A DNA stretch of 64,000 bases, taken from assembly GCA_002364215.1 (NCBI GenBank), contig DEXQ01000008.1, positions 125,468-189,467 of the forward strand, in the 5' to 3' direction. Below, in pieces: positions 25,130-33,421 of this stretch (position 1 is its first letter; each line of letters begins with the position of its first letter). Source of the DNA: Aequorivita sp. UBA3180. Its GTDB lineage: Bacteria > Bacteroidota > Bacteroidia > Flavobacteriales > Flavobacteriaceae. The notes under the pieces were generated by a model. The model worked only from the letters and a program-made list of their open reading frames with translations. It ran no database searches and had not been told where the DNA came from. Made by a program: the position numbers and the translations under genes.

Positions 25130-25536
25130 AATATTCTTTTAAAATTAAATTGATTCTTAGTTGTCTTTTATTATTAAGTTATTTCTCCGGTTGTGGCATT
25201 GATGAGTTGGGGCCAAGTGATTGTTATACAAATAGTATCGAGCTCTACCGGGAATGGAATGAAGATTATAATGATGACATGACCAATATCGTGGACTCTG
25301 AGGGAAATGGGCAATCTCTTGAGGCTTGCCTGATGAGGCGCGAAAGAACAATTAATTATCAAAGCATGTTGATTGAGTACGAACTATTGATTCTTCAAAA
25401 TGCTCAAAATGAAGGGTGTTCACAAGAAGAAATCAATAAATTGGGGGAAGAGATTGGTAACAGAATAGACGATTTACGAGAAGATATAGAAGTTATTTGG
25501 GAGAATTGCGAAGAAGTATATGGGAGTGGAGGTTAA
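25126..25536 (+). CDS. Cysteine-containing lipoprotein of unknown function
   Basis: The 136-residue protein has a hydrophobic leader with a lipobox-like end (LLSYFSGCGIDE, Cys near 23). Four further Cys residues are spread through the mature part (near 33, 69, 94 and 128), enough for two disulfides outside the cytoplasm. The second half is helical and acidic (EEINKLGEEIGNRIDDLREDIE). I recognise no family. It is translationally coupled to the 45-residue peptide upstream, lies behind the hybrid sensor gene and ends at a clear hairpin terminator. Confidence 0.68.
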   Translation: MKYSFKIKLILSCLLLLSYFSGCGIDELGPSDCYTNSIELYREWNEDYNDDMTNIVDSEGNGQSLEACLMRRERTINYQSMLIEYELLILQNAQNEGCSQEEINKLGEEIGNRIDDLREDIEVIWENCEEVYGSGG

Positions 25537-25565
25537 TTTTTAATTGTTTAATTAGTAGCAAAAGG

Positions 25566-25603
25566 ATAGCGATAAAAGTTCAAAATTTTTATCGCTATTT
25601 TTG
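25566..25603 (+). terminator. Intrinsic terminator, with a -7 box in its tail
   Basis: ATAGCGATAAAA (25566-25577) pairs perfectly with TTTTATCGCTAT (25587-25598), followed by TTTTG. The end of the hairpin forms TATTTTTG (25596-25603), a full TAnnTTTG match 27 bases before the nitroreductase start, so the same bases may serve both genes. Confidence 0.8.
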
Positions 25604-25629
25604 TGCTGAATACTAATTCACATTTTTAA

Positions 25630-26268
25630 ATGACTTCAAATACAATTGAAAAACTTAGCTGGCGTTATGCCACCAAAAGGTTTGACTCCACAAAAACTCT
25701 CTCCGAAGAGAAGCTGAATATTTTAAAAGAAACCTTTAACCTTACGGCAACTTCCTATGGTTTACAACCTTTAAAATTGGTTGTGGTTAGCAATGCTGAA
25801 TTGAAATCCCAGTTGATGCCACTTACCTACAATCAGCCGCAGGTTCGCGATGCTTCACACGTTTTAGTATTATGTGTTGAAAAGAAAATCAATGAGAATT
25901 TTATTTATGAACATTTCAAAAGAGTAGAAGCACAGCGAAAAACACCGCGTGCCATTCTAGAGCCTTTTGAGCAAAACCTGCTAGCTTCCTTTACTGAAAA
26001 AAATAGTGAAGAAATAAAGGATTGGATGGTTAACCAGCTCTATCTAACCCTTGGCGCCCTTTTGACCGTATGCGCTGTTGAGAACATTGATGCCTGCCCC
26101 ATAGAGGGTTTTGAACCAAAAAAATATGATGAACTGCTTGGATTGAATAAGAAAGGCTTGGAGTCCGTAATTGTACTTCCGGTAGGTTATCGTGACGAAT
26201 CCGACTTTTTTATTAACCTCAAAAAAGTGCGTCGCGGTATTGACGAACTTATAATTGAAGTAAATTGA
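25630..26268 (+). CDS. NAD(P)H-dependent nitroreductase-family flavoenzyme
   Basis: The 212-residue protein is a nitroreductase-fold FMN enzyme of the NfsB/DrgA type. Landmarks are WRYATKRFDSTK near the N-terminus (FMN phosphate contact), SYGLQPLKLVVVSN and the C-terminal VLPVGYRDESDF with Arg for FMN binding. These homodimers reduce nitro groups, quinones or related acceptors using NAD(P)H. The natural substrate cannot be read. No operon partner is evident; the next gene starts 86 bases downstream. Confidence 0.92.
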   Translation: MTSNTIEKLSWRYATKRFDSTKTLSEEKLNILKETFNLTATSYGLQPLKLVVVSNAELKSQLMPLTYNQPQVRDASHVLVLCVEKKINENFIYEHFKRVEAQRKTPRAILEPFEQNLLASFTEKNSEEIKDWMVNQLYLTLGALLTVCAVENIDACPIEGFEPKKYDELLGLNKKGLESVIVLPVGYRDESDFFINLKKVRRGIDELIIEVN

Positions 26269-26300
26269 TGTTTAAAAATCCCATTTCACAACACAACCAT

Positions 26301-26308
26301 TATCTTTG
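26301..26308 (+). promoter_or_regulatory. Possible -7 box of the DegT-family gene
   Basis: TATCTTTG matches TAnnTTTG and lies 46 bases before the start codon at 26355. No -33 TTTG is seen at the right spacing. Confidence 0.38.
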
Positions 26309-26354
26309 AAGCACATCTATTATTCATTCTACATTCAACCTTAATCATTAAAAA

Positions 26355-27548
26355 ATGCCCGGATTTGAATTTTTTGGCGCCGAAGAGCGCAAACAAGTAC
26401 ACGATGTATTGGAAACTGGCGTATTAATGCGATACGGTTTTGACGGAATGCGCAATAACCATTGGAAAGCAAAAGAGTTTGAAAAAGCATTTGCCGAAAG
26501 AATAGGTTCAGACTACTGCCAATTGGTTTCCAGTGGTACGGCTGCTCTTACGGTTGCTTTAGCTTCTGCTGGCATTGGCGCGGGCGATGAGGTAATTATG
26601 CCAACCTTCACTTTTGTGGCGAGTTTTGAATCAATTTTAGCTTTGGGCGCGGTGCCAATTTTGGTAGATATTGATGATACTTTGACCCTTGACCCACAAG
26701 CCGTGGAAGCAGCGATCACACCAAAGACCAAATGTGTTATGCCGGTGCATATGTGCGGTTCTATGGCAGACTTGAGAGCTTTAAATTCAATTTGTAAAAA
26801 ACACAATTTAATTCTTTTGGAAGACGCATGTCAGGCTCTTGGTGGAACTTATGAAGGAAAACCCTTGGGAAGTTACGGTGATCTGGGTTGCTTTTCATTT
26901 GATTATGTAAAAACCATTACCTGTGGCGAAGGTGGGGCGGTTATTACAAATAATGAAAAGTATGCATTGCACGCAGACCACTATCAGGACCATGGCCACG
27001 ACCATATAGGGAAAGATCGTGGGGCGGAAACGCATCCTTTTTTAGGCTATAATTTCAGAATTTCTGAATTGAATGCCGCCGTGGGAATTGCGCAATTGAA
27101 TAAACTGGATGATATTTTAAAGACTCAAAAGGAAAACTATACTATTCTTCGTGAAACTATAGAAACTATTGAAGGTGTTACTTTCAGACGGGTTCCCGAA
27201 GGTGGCGAGGAAAATTATTCGTTTTTGAACTTTTTTCTTCCCACAGCAGAATTAACCCAAAAAGCACATAAGGCACTTGCTAAAGCTGGCGTAGATGCCT
27301 GTTTTTATTGGTTCACCAATAATTGGCACTATATAAACGGCTGGGAACATTTACGAAACTTGAAATCGCTTGGTAAACTTTCTGCTGAAGTTAGAAGCCA
27401 AATGCAAGATTTAAACAATACCGATTTCTCAAAAAGTGATGCTATTATGGGCCGTACAATTTCATCACTCATAAAAATTGGCTGGACGCCAAAGCAAGTG
27501 AAGGAGCGGGCAGAGGCTATGAAAAGCGCAATATTGTCGACTCTTTAA
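26355..27548 (+). CDS. DegT/DnrJ/EryC1/StrS family aminotransferase
   Basis: The 397-residue PLP enzyme has the family's fold and key sites: SSGTAALTVALASAGIG (PLP phosphate), EDACQALGG (Asp to the pyridine nitrogen) and the Schiff-base Lys in FSFDYVKTITCGEGGAV near residue 190. Most relatives transfer an amino group to a keto-sugar for surface glycans or modified sugars. A His-rich loop (DHYQDHGHDHIGKDRG, about 211-226) is unusual and could bind metal. No sugar-nucleotide genes are adjacent, so the substrate is open. The 3' end overlaps the convergent ribBA stop by 4 bases. Confidence 0.9.
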   Translation: MPGFEFFGAEERKQVHDVLETGVLMRYGFDGMRNNHWKAKEFEKAFAERIGSDYCQLVSSGTAALTVALASAGIGAGDEVIMPTFTFVASFESILALGAVPILVDIDDTLTLDPQAVEAAITPKTKCVMPVHMCGSMADLRALNSICKKHNLILLEDACQALGGTYEGKPLGSYGDLGCFSFDYVKTITCGEGGAVITNNEKYALHADHYQDHGHDHIGKDRGAETHPFLGYNFRISELNAAVGIAQLNKLDDILKTQKENYTILRETIETIEGVTFRRVPEGGEENYSFLNFFLPTAELTQKAHKALAKAGVDACFYWFTNNWHYINGWEHLRNLKSLGKLSAEVRSQMQDLNNTDFSKSDAIMGRTISSLIKIGWTPKQVKERAEAMKSAILSTL

Positions 27549-28693
27549 TAATTCACATATTCCGTAATTTCCAAACCATATCCAATCATCCCTACACGTT
27601 TGGTTTGCTCGCTATTTGAAACCAAACGAATTTTATGAATTCCCAAATCGTGAAGAATTTGGGCTCCAATTCCAAAATCTTTGCTGTCCATTTCAATACG
27701 GGGTGCTTTTGCGATTTCGTTGGGTTTCTGTGCTTCTTTAAGTTCTTTTAAACGGTTTAAAAGATTAAGCGATTGACTTTGTTGGTTAATAAAAACAATG
27801 GCGCCTTTTCCTTCGCTGTTTATAACGTTGAACATATCATCCAACTTCTGTTCGGCATTGTTGGTAAGCGTTCCCAAAATATCACCATTTACCAAAGTTG
27901 CATTAACACGAACCAGAACAGGTTCATTGTCGTTCCACGTTCCTTTTGTAAGTGCTATATGGATTTGATCGTTTGTGGTTTGTTTATAGGCGCGAAGTCT
28001 AAAATCTCCAAACTTCGTATTTATTTTGAAGTCCTCCTTTTTTTCAATCAAGGAATCGTGCTCCATTCTGTATTTCACCAAATCCTCGATGGATATCAAT
28101 TTCAAATCAAACTTTTTCGCAACTTTCATCAACTGCGGAAGTCGCGCCATCGTGCCATCTTCGTTTAATATTTCAACCAAAATCCCAGCGGCCTTTAATC
28201 CTGCCAATCGTGCCAAATCAATTGCAGCTTCGGTATGGCCAGTTCTCCTTAAAACCCCACCCTGCTTCGCGCGGAGCGGAAAAATATGGCCAGGTCTTCC
28301 CAAATCGCTAGCTTTTGTATTTTCATCAACGAGTGCTTTAATGGTTTTTGCACGATCGTGAACGGAAATTCCGGTAGTGCAACCATGGCCGATCAAATCT
28401 ACCGAAACGGTAAACTGAGTGTGGTGCAGCACGGTGTTATTTTCCACCATCATATTTAAATCGAGGGTGTTACATCTATCCTCTGTTAATGGCGCACATA
28501 TGAGCCCCCTTCCGTGGGTTGCCATAAAATTGATCATTTCTGGAGTAGCCATTTCGGCAGCGGCAATAAAATCCCCTTCATTTTCTCGGTTTTCATCGTC
28601 AACTACAATGATTATTTTTCCATTGCGAATATCCTCAATGGCTTCTTCAATAGTGTTGAGTTTAACGGAATTTTCTTTTTCTGTAGAAATCAT
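27545..28693 (-). CDS. ribBA: 3,4-dihydroxy-2-butanone 4-phosphate synthase with degenerate GTP cyclohydrolase II domain
   Basis: The protein has 382 residues from the ATG at 28693. The N-terminal RibB domain (about 5-205) is intact, with DDENRENEGDFIAAAE near residue 30 and LRRTGHTEAAIDLARLAG near residue 160; it makes the four-carbon precursor of riboflavin from ribulose 5-phosphate. The C-terminal RibA-like domain (about 215-382) lacks the zinc ligands: where a true cyclohydrolase has the GDxxxSxRCDC block, this one reads NGDILGTLTNNAEQ, without any Cys. GTP ring opening is therefore unlikely and a separate RibA should exist elsewhere. A TTG start at 28714 is excluded because it falls inside a -7 box. 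Confidence 0.93.
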   Translation of the reverse strand: MISTEKENSVKLNTIEEAIEDIRNGKIIIVVDDENRENEGDFIAAAEMATPEMINFMATHGRGLICAPLTEDRCNTLDLNMMVENNTVLHHTQFTVSVDLIGHGCTTGISVHDRAKTIKALVDENTKASDLGRPGHIFPLRAKQGGVLRRTGHTEAAIDLARLAGLKAAGILVEILNEDGTMARLPQLMKVAKKFDLKLISIEDLVKYRMEHDSLIEKKEDFKINTKFGDFRLRAYKQTTNDQIHIALTKGTWNDNEPVLVRVNATLVNGDILGTLTNNAEQKLDDMFNVINSEGKGAIVFINQQSQSLNLLNRLKELKEAQKPNEIAKAPRIEMDSKDFGIGAQILHDLGIHKIRLVSNSEQTKRVGMIGYGLEITEYVNY

Positions 28694-28711
28694 AGCTTCA
28701 AATATGTTGTG

Positions 28712-28719
28712 CAAAGATA
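28712..28719 (-). promoter_or_regulatory. -7 promoter box of ribBA
   Basis: The minus strand reads TATCTTTG, a full TAnnTTTG match. Transcription would begin near 28705, leaving a leader of only about a dozen bases before the ATG at 28693. Confidence 0.45.
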
Positions 28720-28768
28720 TAAAATGTACGGCTGTAAATAGTTAAAAGAAGCTTAGGATTGCTGTATG

Positions 28769-30214
28769 TTATTCGGAAGATTTTTTCCTTTTTATCCCGA
28801 ACAATCGCCCAATGCGTTGCATAAATGAATCAAAGTCGAAAATCCCTTGATCTGTAGTGGCGCGATAGGTAAGCCAAACACTCAGAGGTAGCATAATGGC
28901 TGTACTTAACCAAGTTGCAATAAAGGGATGCATAGTTCCATCCTCCGCGCTGTTTTTGGCAAAGATACCGATAAAGTGATAGGTTAAAAATAGCAGGATA
29001 GCGACCACCATTGGCAAACCCATTCCACCTTTTCGAATAATGGCTCCAAGCGGTGCCCCCACAAAAAACAAAATAATACAAGCAATGCCCAAAGCATATT
29101 TTTCATGCAATGCTATTTCGGTTTTGTTCAGTCTTTTGGTTTTATTTTTAAATTCTACCTTTTTCGCATCCACGGTTTGTAGGGTTCCTTTGGCATTGTT
29201 TAATGCAAGTTTTACAATTTGCAATTGATGGGCTGGATTATAAATTTCAAGAATGGAGCTTATTGCTGGAGGTTTTGCAGAATCACTAATTTTATTTTCT
29301 TTAAATTTTTCTGCCCCACTACGGTAGTACATGTTTTTGGTATATGACTGAATATCTGCGGAATAACTGTCAGAAAGTGAGTCGATCTCAACACGCAATT
29401 CACTGATATTGTACATGTTTTGGTTGTTAACGTTATTCTCTTTATCAACATCTTTATTATTCAGTTCGGTAAGATCGATGTTGATAGAATATTCGTCAAA
29501 ATAGCTTTTTGCAAAGGGCTCGCCTTGTTGTTTCGCAGGATTTTTGGGCTGGATTTCTTCGTAATAATTTCCTTCCTTTAAAATTAGCGATAGCGTATTG
29601 CTGCCCTCTTCACTTGCAAGCTCGCCATTATTTGCAATTATAACAGTATAGTTCCCGTTTGGTTTGGCTTCATTTTTTTTATGAATTACCACGTCTTCCA
29701 AAAACTGGTCCCGATCGCCGGTTTTCTTTTCCACCTTGATATTGAACATATCACCAATTTGGCTGAACTGTCCTTCGGATATAACCATAGAAGGCTGGAA
29801 TTGCGAAATGTTCCGCCGAAGATTCTGCCATTTATATTCGGAATAGGGGATTACGTTGTTTGCGAAAAAGAAAGCGGTTATGGAAAGTACGATGATAAAA
29901 CCGATAACGCTTCCCATAGCGCGTTGCAAGGAAATTCCCGTCGATTTCATGGCGGCAAATTCATATTTTTCCGCAAAACTTCCAAATACCATAAGGGAGG
30001 TCACCAAAATGGTGAGCGGTAATACCAGCGGAATCAAACGAGGAGAAACGTACCAAAGGAACTTTAGAACAATCCAGACATCCAAATCCTTTCCGGCAAG
30101 TTCGGAAATGTAGAGCCAAATGGTCTGTAGGACAAATATAAACATTAAAATAATGAAGACGCTCAAGAACGTCTTCAAATATGTAACCAATATGTACCTG
30201 TCCAGTATTTTCAC
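28769..30214 (-). CDS. LptF/LptG family lipopolysaccharide export permease
   Basis: The 481-residue protein has three membrane helices near each end (about 15-110 and 375-460) around a large periplasmic beta domain, the YjgP/YjgQ layout. MKILDRYILVTYLKTFLSVF at the start and FGSFAEKYEFAAMKSTGIS near residue 80 (coupling helix contacting the LptB ATPase) are typical. It draws LPS from the inner membrane into the Lpt bridge. The periplasmic part contains a charged insert with 'SAKPPAISS' that is longer than in E. coli. The gene follows lolA on the same strand by 8 bases, after ftsK, in an order common in Flavobacteriaceae. Confidence 0.92.
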   Translation of the reverse strand: MKILDRYILVTYLKTFLSVFIILMFIFVLQTIWLYISELAGKDLDVWIVLKFLWYVSPRLIPLVLPLTILVTSLMVFGSFAEKYEFAAMKSTGISLQRAMGSVIGFIIVLSITAFFFANNVIPYSEYKWQNLRRNISQFQPSMVISEGQFSQIGDMFNIKVEKKTGDRDQFLEDVVIHKKNEAKPNGNYTVIIANNGELASEEGSNTLSLILKEGNYYEEIQPKNPAKQQGEPFAKSYFDEYSINIDLTELNNKDVDKENNVNNQNMYNISELRVEIDSLSDSYSADIQSYTKNMYYRSGAEKFKENKISDSAKPPAISSILEIYNPAHQLQIVKLALNNAKGTLQTVDAKKVEFKNKTKRLNKTEIALHEKYALGIACIILFFVGAPLGAIIRKGGMGLPMVVAILLFLTYHFIGIFAKNSAEDGTMHPFIATWLSTAIMLPLSVWLTYRATTDQGIFDFDSFMQRIGRLFGIKRKKSSE

Positions 30215-30222
30215 TTACGGAG

Positions 30223-30861
30223 CTATAGTCTATTTATGTAGTAACCGTCTTTTTTGTACTTAGCCTCGTCAAAAGTAAACAAGGTTTTGGAAACGGGTTG
30301 GTTTGTTTTAAATGAATTTACAGTAAGGGTGTATTTTGTACCCTTGTCATCGGTCTGTATCAGCTTATAAATATGCTTGGTCTGTACATCTATTCCCAAA
30401 AGAATGTCCTTTATTTCAGCTTTTGAGTCAATAGGGATAAGTTTTATATATTGAATTTTTCTGCCCTTTACATTTTGCTCAATATCCATTTTGTAGGTGT
30501 AGCCTTTTTCGTAAAAAGTAAGCATCTTTGAAGGGGTAATCTCCTTGTCATCCTTGGCATTATATGCCGAAATGGTTACTTCTTCGTCTTCGGGAACAAT
30601 GGTGTAAATATTTTTACCGTCAAAAATTCGGGTAGTTCCAAGCATATTCAAAACATATTTATCGCCCTGTAGCGTAACATCGCCACGGGTTTCTTGGTTT
30701 ACATTTTCTTTGGAATTATTCAAATTATACTTAAAATCGATTGAAATGTTATCGTAGCTCTTTGCTTTTGCTGAAACCTCTTTCAAAAGTGTCTTTGCAT
30801 CCTGTGCCTGAGAAAAAGTAGTGATAAAAAGAGCGATTAAAAGAATACCTAGTTTTTGCAT
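30223..30861 (-). CDS. lolA: LolA-like outer-membrane lipoprotein carrier
   Basis: The 212-residue protein has a signal peptide (MQKLGILLIALFITTFSQAQ) and the LolA beta-half-barrel pattern: LLKEVSAKAKSYDNISIDF, a RGDVTLQGDKYVLNM strand pair and the DGKNIYTIVPEDEEVT segment. It probably shuttles lipoproteins, or a related hydrophobic cargo, through the periplasm. I chose the ATG at 30861, one base after the ftsK stop (TAAAATG); the alternative ATG at 30873 would lengthen the leader and overlap ftsK. It lies between ftsK and lptF/G in one run. Confidence 0.88.
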   Translation of the reverse strand: MQKLGILLIALFITTFSQAQDAKTLLKEVSAKAKSYDNISIDFKYNLNNSKENVNQETRGDVTLQGDKYVLNMLGTTRIFDGKNIYTIVPEDEEVTISAYNAKDDKEITPSKMLTFYEKGYTYKMDIEQNVKGRKIQYIKLIPIDSKAEIKDILLGIDVQTKHIYKLIQTDDKGTKYTLTVNSFKTNQPVSKTLFTFDEAKYKKDGYYINRL

Positions 30862-30862
30862 T

Positions 30863-33223
30863 TTAATTGTCATTTTGTTCGTTATCTAAAAGTTGATTTA
30901 ACGCATCTATTGTTGGAACCAAAACTTGCCGTGCCTTGCTGCCTTCAAACGGGCCAACAATGCCCGCCGCTTCCATTTGATCGATAATTCTACCTGCGCG
31001 GTTATACCCCAATTTTAGTTTTCGCTGTAATAATGAGGCGGAACCTTGTTGTGCAATTACCAATACTTCTGCGGCTTCACGGAACAGTTTATCGCGTTCC
31101 TCTATGTCAATATCAAGAGTTGTGCCACCTTCTTCGCCTACATATTCTGGCAGTAAGTGTGCATCGGGATATGCTTTCTGTGAGCCAATGAATTCTGTAA
31201 TATCTGCAACTTCAGGCGTATCTACAAATGCGCATTGAATTCGAGTAAGTTCATTGCCTTGTGTATAAAGCATATCCCCTCGACCTATTAACTGATCGGC
31301 ACCGGAATTGTCCAAAATGGTTCTAGAATCTATTTTACTGGTTACCCTAAAAGCAATACGCGCAGGGAAGTTGGCTTTTATAATACCCGTAATTACGTTT
31401 ACCGAAGGTCTCTGAGTAGCAATAATTAAATGGATTCCGATCGCCCGCGCAAGCTGCGCCAAACGTGCAATGGGCGTTTCCACTTCCTTACCAGCGGTCA
31501 TAATCAAATCGGCAAATTCATCTATCACCAAAACGATGTACGGCAAAAACCGATGCCCTTCGTTAGGGTTCAATTTTCGATTTTTGAATTTAGTATTGTA
31601 CTCCTTAATGTTACGGACCATTGCATCTTTCAGCAAATCGTAACGTGTGTCCATTTCAATACAAAGGGAATTTAAAGTGTTTATAACCTTTGTAGTATCT
31701 GTAATAATAGCTTCTTCGGTGTCGGGCAGTTTTGCCAAATAATGTCTTTCAATTTTATTAAAAAGCGTAAGTTCCACTTTTTTGGGATCTACTAAAACAA
31801 ACTTTACTTCCGCAGGGTGCTTTTTGTATAAAAGTGAGGTTAATACTGCATTTAATCCAACAGATTTTCCTTGTCCGGTAGCCCCAGCCATCAGCATGTG
31901 CGGCATTTTTGCAAGGTCAACTACAAAAGTTTCATTGCTGATGGTTTTTCCGAAAGCGATGGGAAGTTCCATTTCTGCATTCTGAAATTTTGCCGAAGCA
32001 ATCACAGACCGCATAGAAACTATTTTTGCATTTTTGTTGGGCACCTCAATACCAATGGTGCCACGACCGGGAATTGGCGCAATAATACGAATTCCCAAAG
32101 CCGAAAGCGAAAGCGCGATATCGTCTTCAAGATTTTTGATTTTTGAAATACGGATACCTGCATCGGGTACAATCTCGTAAAGGGTTACTGTCGGCCCAAC
32201 GGTAGCTTTAATATTTGCAATACCTATTTTATAATTGCTGAGCGTTTCAACAATTCGGTTTTTGTTTTCCTCAAGTTCCTCCTGATCGATGGTTATGGCA
32301 GCGCCTACGGTATGGTCGCGCAACAATTCAATACTAGGAAACTTGTAGTTGCTCAGTTCCAGTTTTGGGTCAAATTCCCCAAAATCTTTTACCAGTTTAT
32401 CGCTAAGGTTTTCTATTTCCTCTTCATCGGCAACTTGTTCCACTTCCATTTCCACATCGCCTTCCACGTCTGATTTCAGAATTAATTTTTCGGTTACTGG
32501 AGGTGGGGGCGTTACTTTCTCTTCAATATAAGGTTTGGAAAAATCTTCTTCCTCTTCAATTTTATCATCAGTTTTGTTTCCTTTTTCATCATCGGAATCG
32601 TTTTCCTTTTCATCGGAAACAAATTCGGAAGCAATGTGTTTTTTGGAACTTCTAAATGCGTCAATGGCCATTTCCGGCGTAAGCTTCAGACGTACAACTA
32701 AATAGACAATCAAAATAAAAATCATTACCAGCATGGTGCCAACCAAGCCCAAGTAATCCTGCATGAGGTCGTTAGTTTCAAAACCAATGATACCACTAAA
32801 AAGGGTTGTTTTTTCACCAAAAAAACCGAAGAAAATTGAAATCCAAAGCATTAAAAGCAAACCCCAAAACCAAAATTTTGCCAATTGTTTTTTGGCATAA
32901 TCGAAAAAATAATAAACTCCGGTCAGTGCAACAAGAAATGCAAAAATAAAGGCTGAGATTCCGAAACCGTCATAAATGAAAAAGTGCGCTACATTAGCTC
33001 CAAACTTGTTGAGCCAGTTTTTGGTTTGCAGTTCCCGTTCTGTCAAGGCGCCAATTTCACTTTGATCTGCCTGCCACGTAAAAAAGTAGGAAACAAAGGA
33101 AAACAAAAGTGCCAAGCCCAACAAAAACAAAAAGCTACCCAAAAGAATTTTCTGTTGTTTGGATAGCGAAAAGCTTATTTTTTTTCTGGGTGTTTTAGTT
33201 GTTGATTTTTTCTTTTTGGCCAT
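30863..33223 (-). CDS. ftsK: DNA translocase FtsK
   Basis: The 786-residue protein has four N-terminal membrane helices (about 25-185), an acidic linker (about 200-290) and the RecA-like motor (about 300-700). The motor has Walker A in AGATGQGKSVGLNAVL near residue 445, the VDPKKVEL strand and Walker B in YIVLVIDEFADLIM near residue 560. The C-terminal gamma winged helix (KLGYNRAGRIIDQME and GPFEGSKARQVL) reads KOPS sequences on DNA. FtsK pumps chromosome ends apart at the division septum. A -7 box (TATTTTTG, minus strand) lies 24 bases before the start. Confidence 0.97.
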   Translation of the reverse strand: MAKKKKSTTKTPRKKISFSLSKQQKILLGSFLFLLGLALLFSFVSYFFTWQADQSEIGALTERELQTKNWLNKFGANVAHFFIYDGFGISAFIFAFLVALTGVYYFFDYAKKQLAKFWFWGLLLMLWISIFFGFFGEKTTLFSGIIGFETNDLMQDYLGLVGTMLVMIFILIVYLVVRLKLTPEMAIDAFRSSKKHIASEFVSDEKENDSDDEKGNKTDDKIEEEEDFSKPYIEEKVTPPPPVTEKLILKSDVEGDVEMEVEQVADEEEIENLSDKLVKDFGEFDPKLELSNYKFPSIELLRDHTVGAAITIDQEELEENKNRIVETLSNYKIGIANIKATVGPTVTLYEIVPDAGIRISKIKNLEDDIALSLSALGIRIIAPIPGRGTIGIEVPNKNAKIVSMRSVIASAKFQNAEMELPIAFGKTISNETFVVDLAKMPHMLMAGATGQGKSVGLNAVLTSLLYKKHPAEVKFVLVDPKKVELTLFNKIERHYLAKLPDTEEAIITDTTKVINTLNSLCIEMDTRYDLLKDAMVRNIKEYNTKFKNRKLNPNEGHRFLPYIVLVIDEFADLIMTAGKEVETPIARLAQLARAIGIHLIIATQRPSVNVITGIIKANFPARIAFRVTSKIDSRTILDNSGADQLIGRGDMLYTQGNELTRIQCAFVDTPEVADITEFIGSQKAYPDAHLLPEYVGEEGGTTLDIDIEERDKLFREAAEVLVIAQQGSASLLQRKLKLGYNRAGRIIDQMEAAGIVGPFEGSKARQVLVPTIDALNQLLDNEQNDN

Positions 33224-33246
33224 TAATGGAACGGTTGTCTTTTAAG

Positions 33247-33254
33247 CAAAAATA
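33247..33254 (-). promoter_or_regulatory. Probable -7 box of ftsK
   Basis: The minus strand reads TATTTTTG, a full TAnnTTTG match, 24 bases upstream of the ftsK start. The expected -33 TTTG is not obvious. It would give ftsK its own promoter, separate from the block upstream. Confidence 0.4.
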
Positions 33255-33421
33255 CAAATATCAGTGAGGAAAATTTGAAATTACAAAAAACAAATTCAAA
33301 ATAAATTTTAAAAGGAGAAAAACGAAAATTTAACGTATCATATTCAAAGTAAAGAATAGAGACCATCCCGAAAGTTTAAATTTTTAACCAATGCTTTTCC
33401 TAAAAAAATATTAAAATGGAC

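Noticed and set aside
26355..27548. DegT aminotransferase as sign of a polysaccharide or O-antigen cluster
   Set aside because: No glycosyltransferase, epimerase or flippase gene is near.
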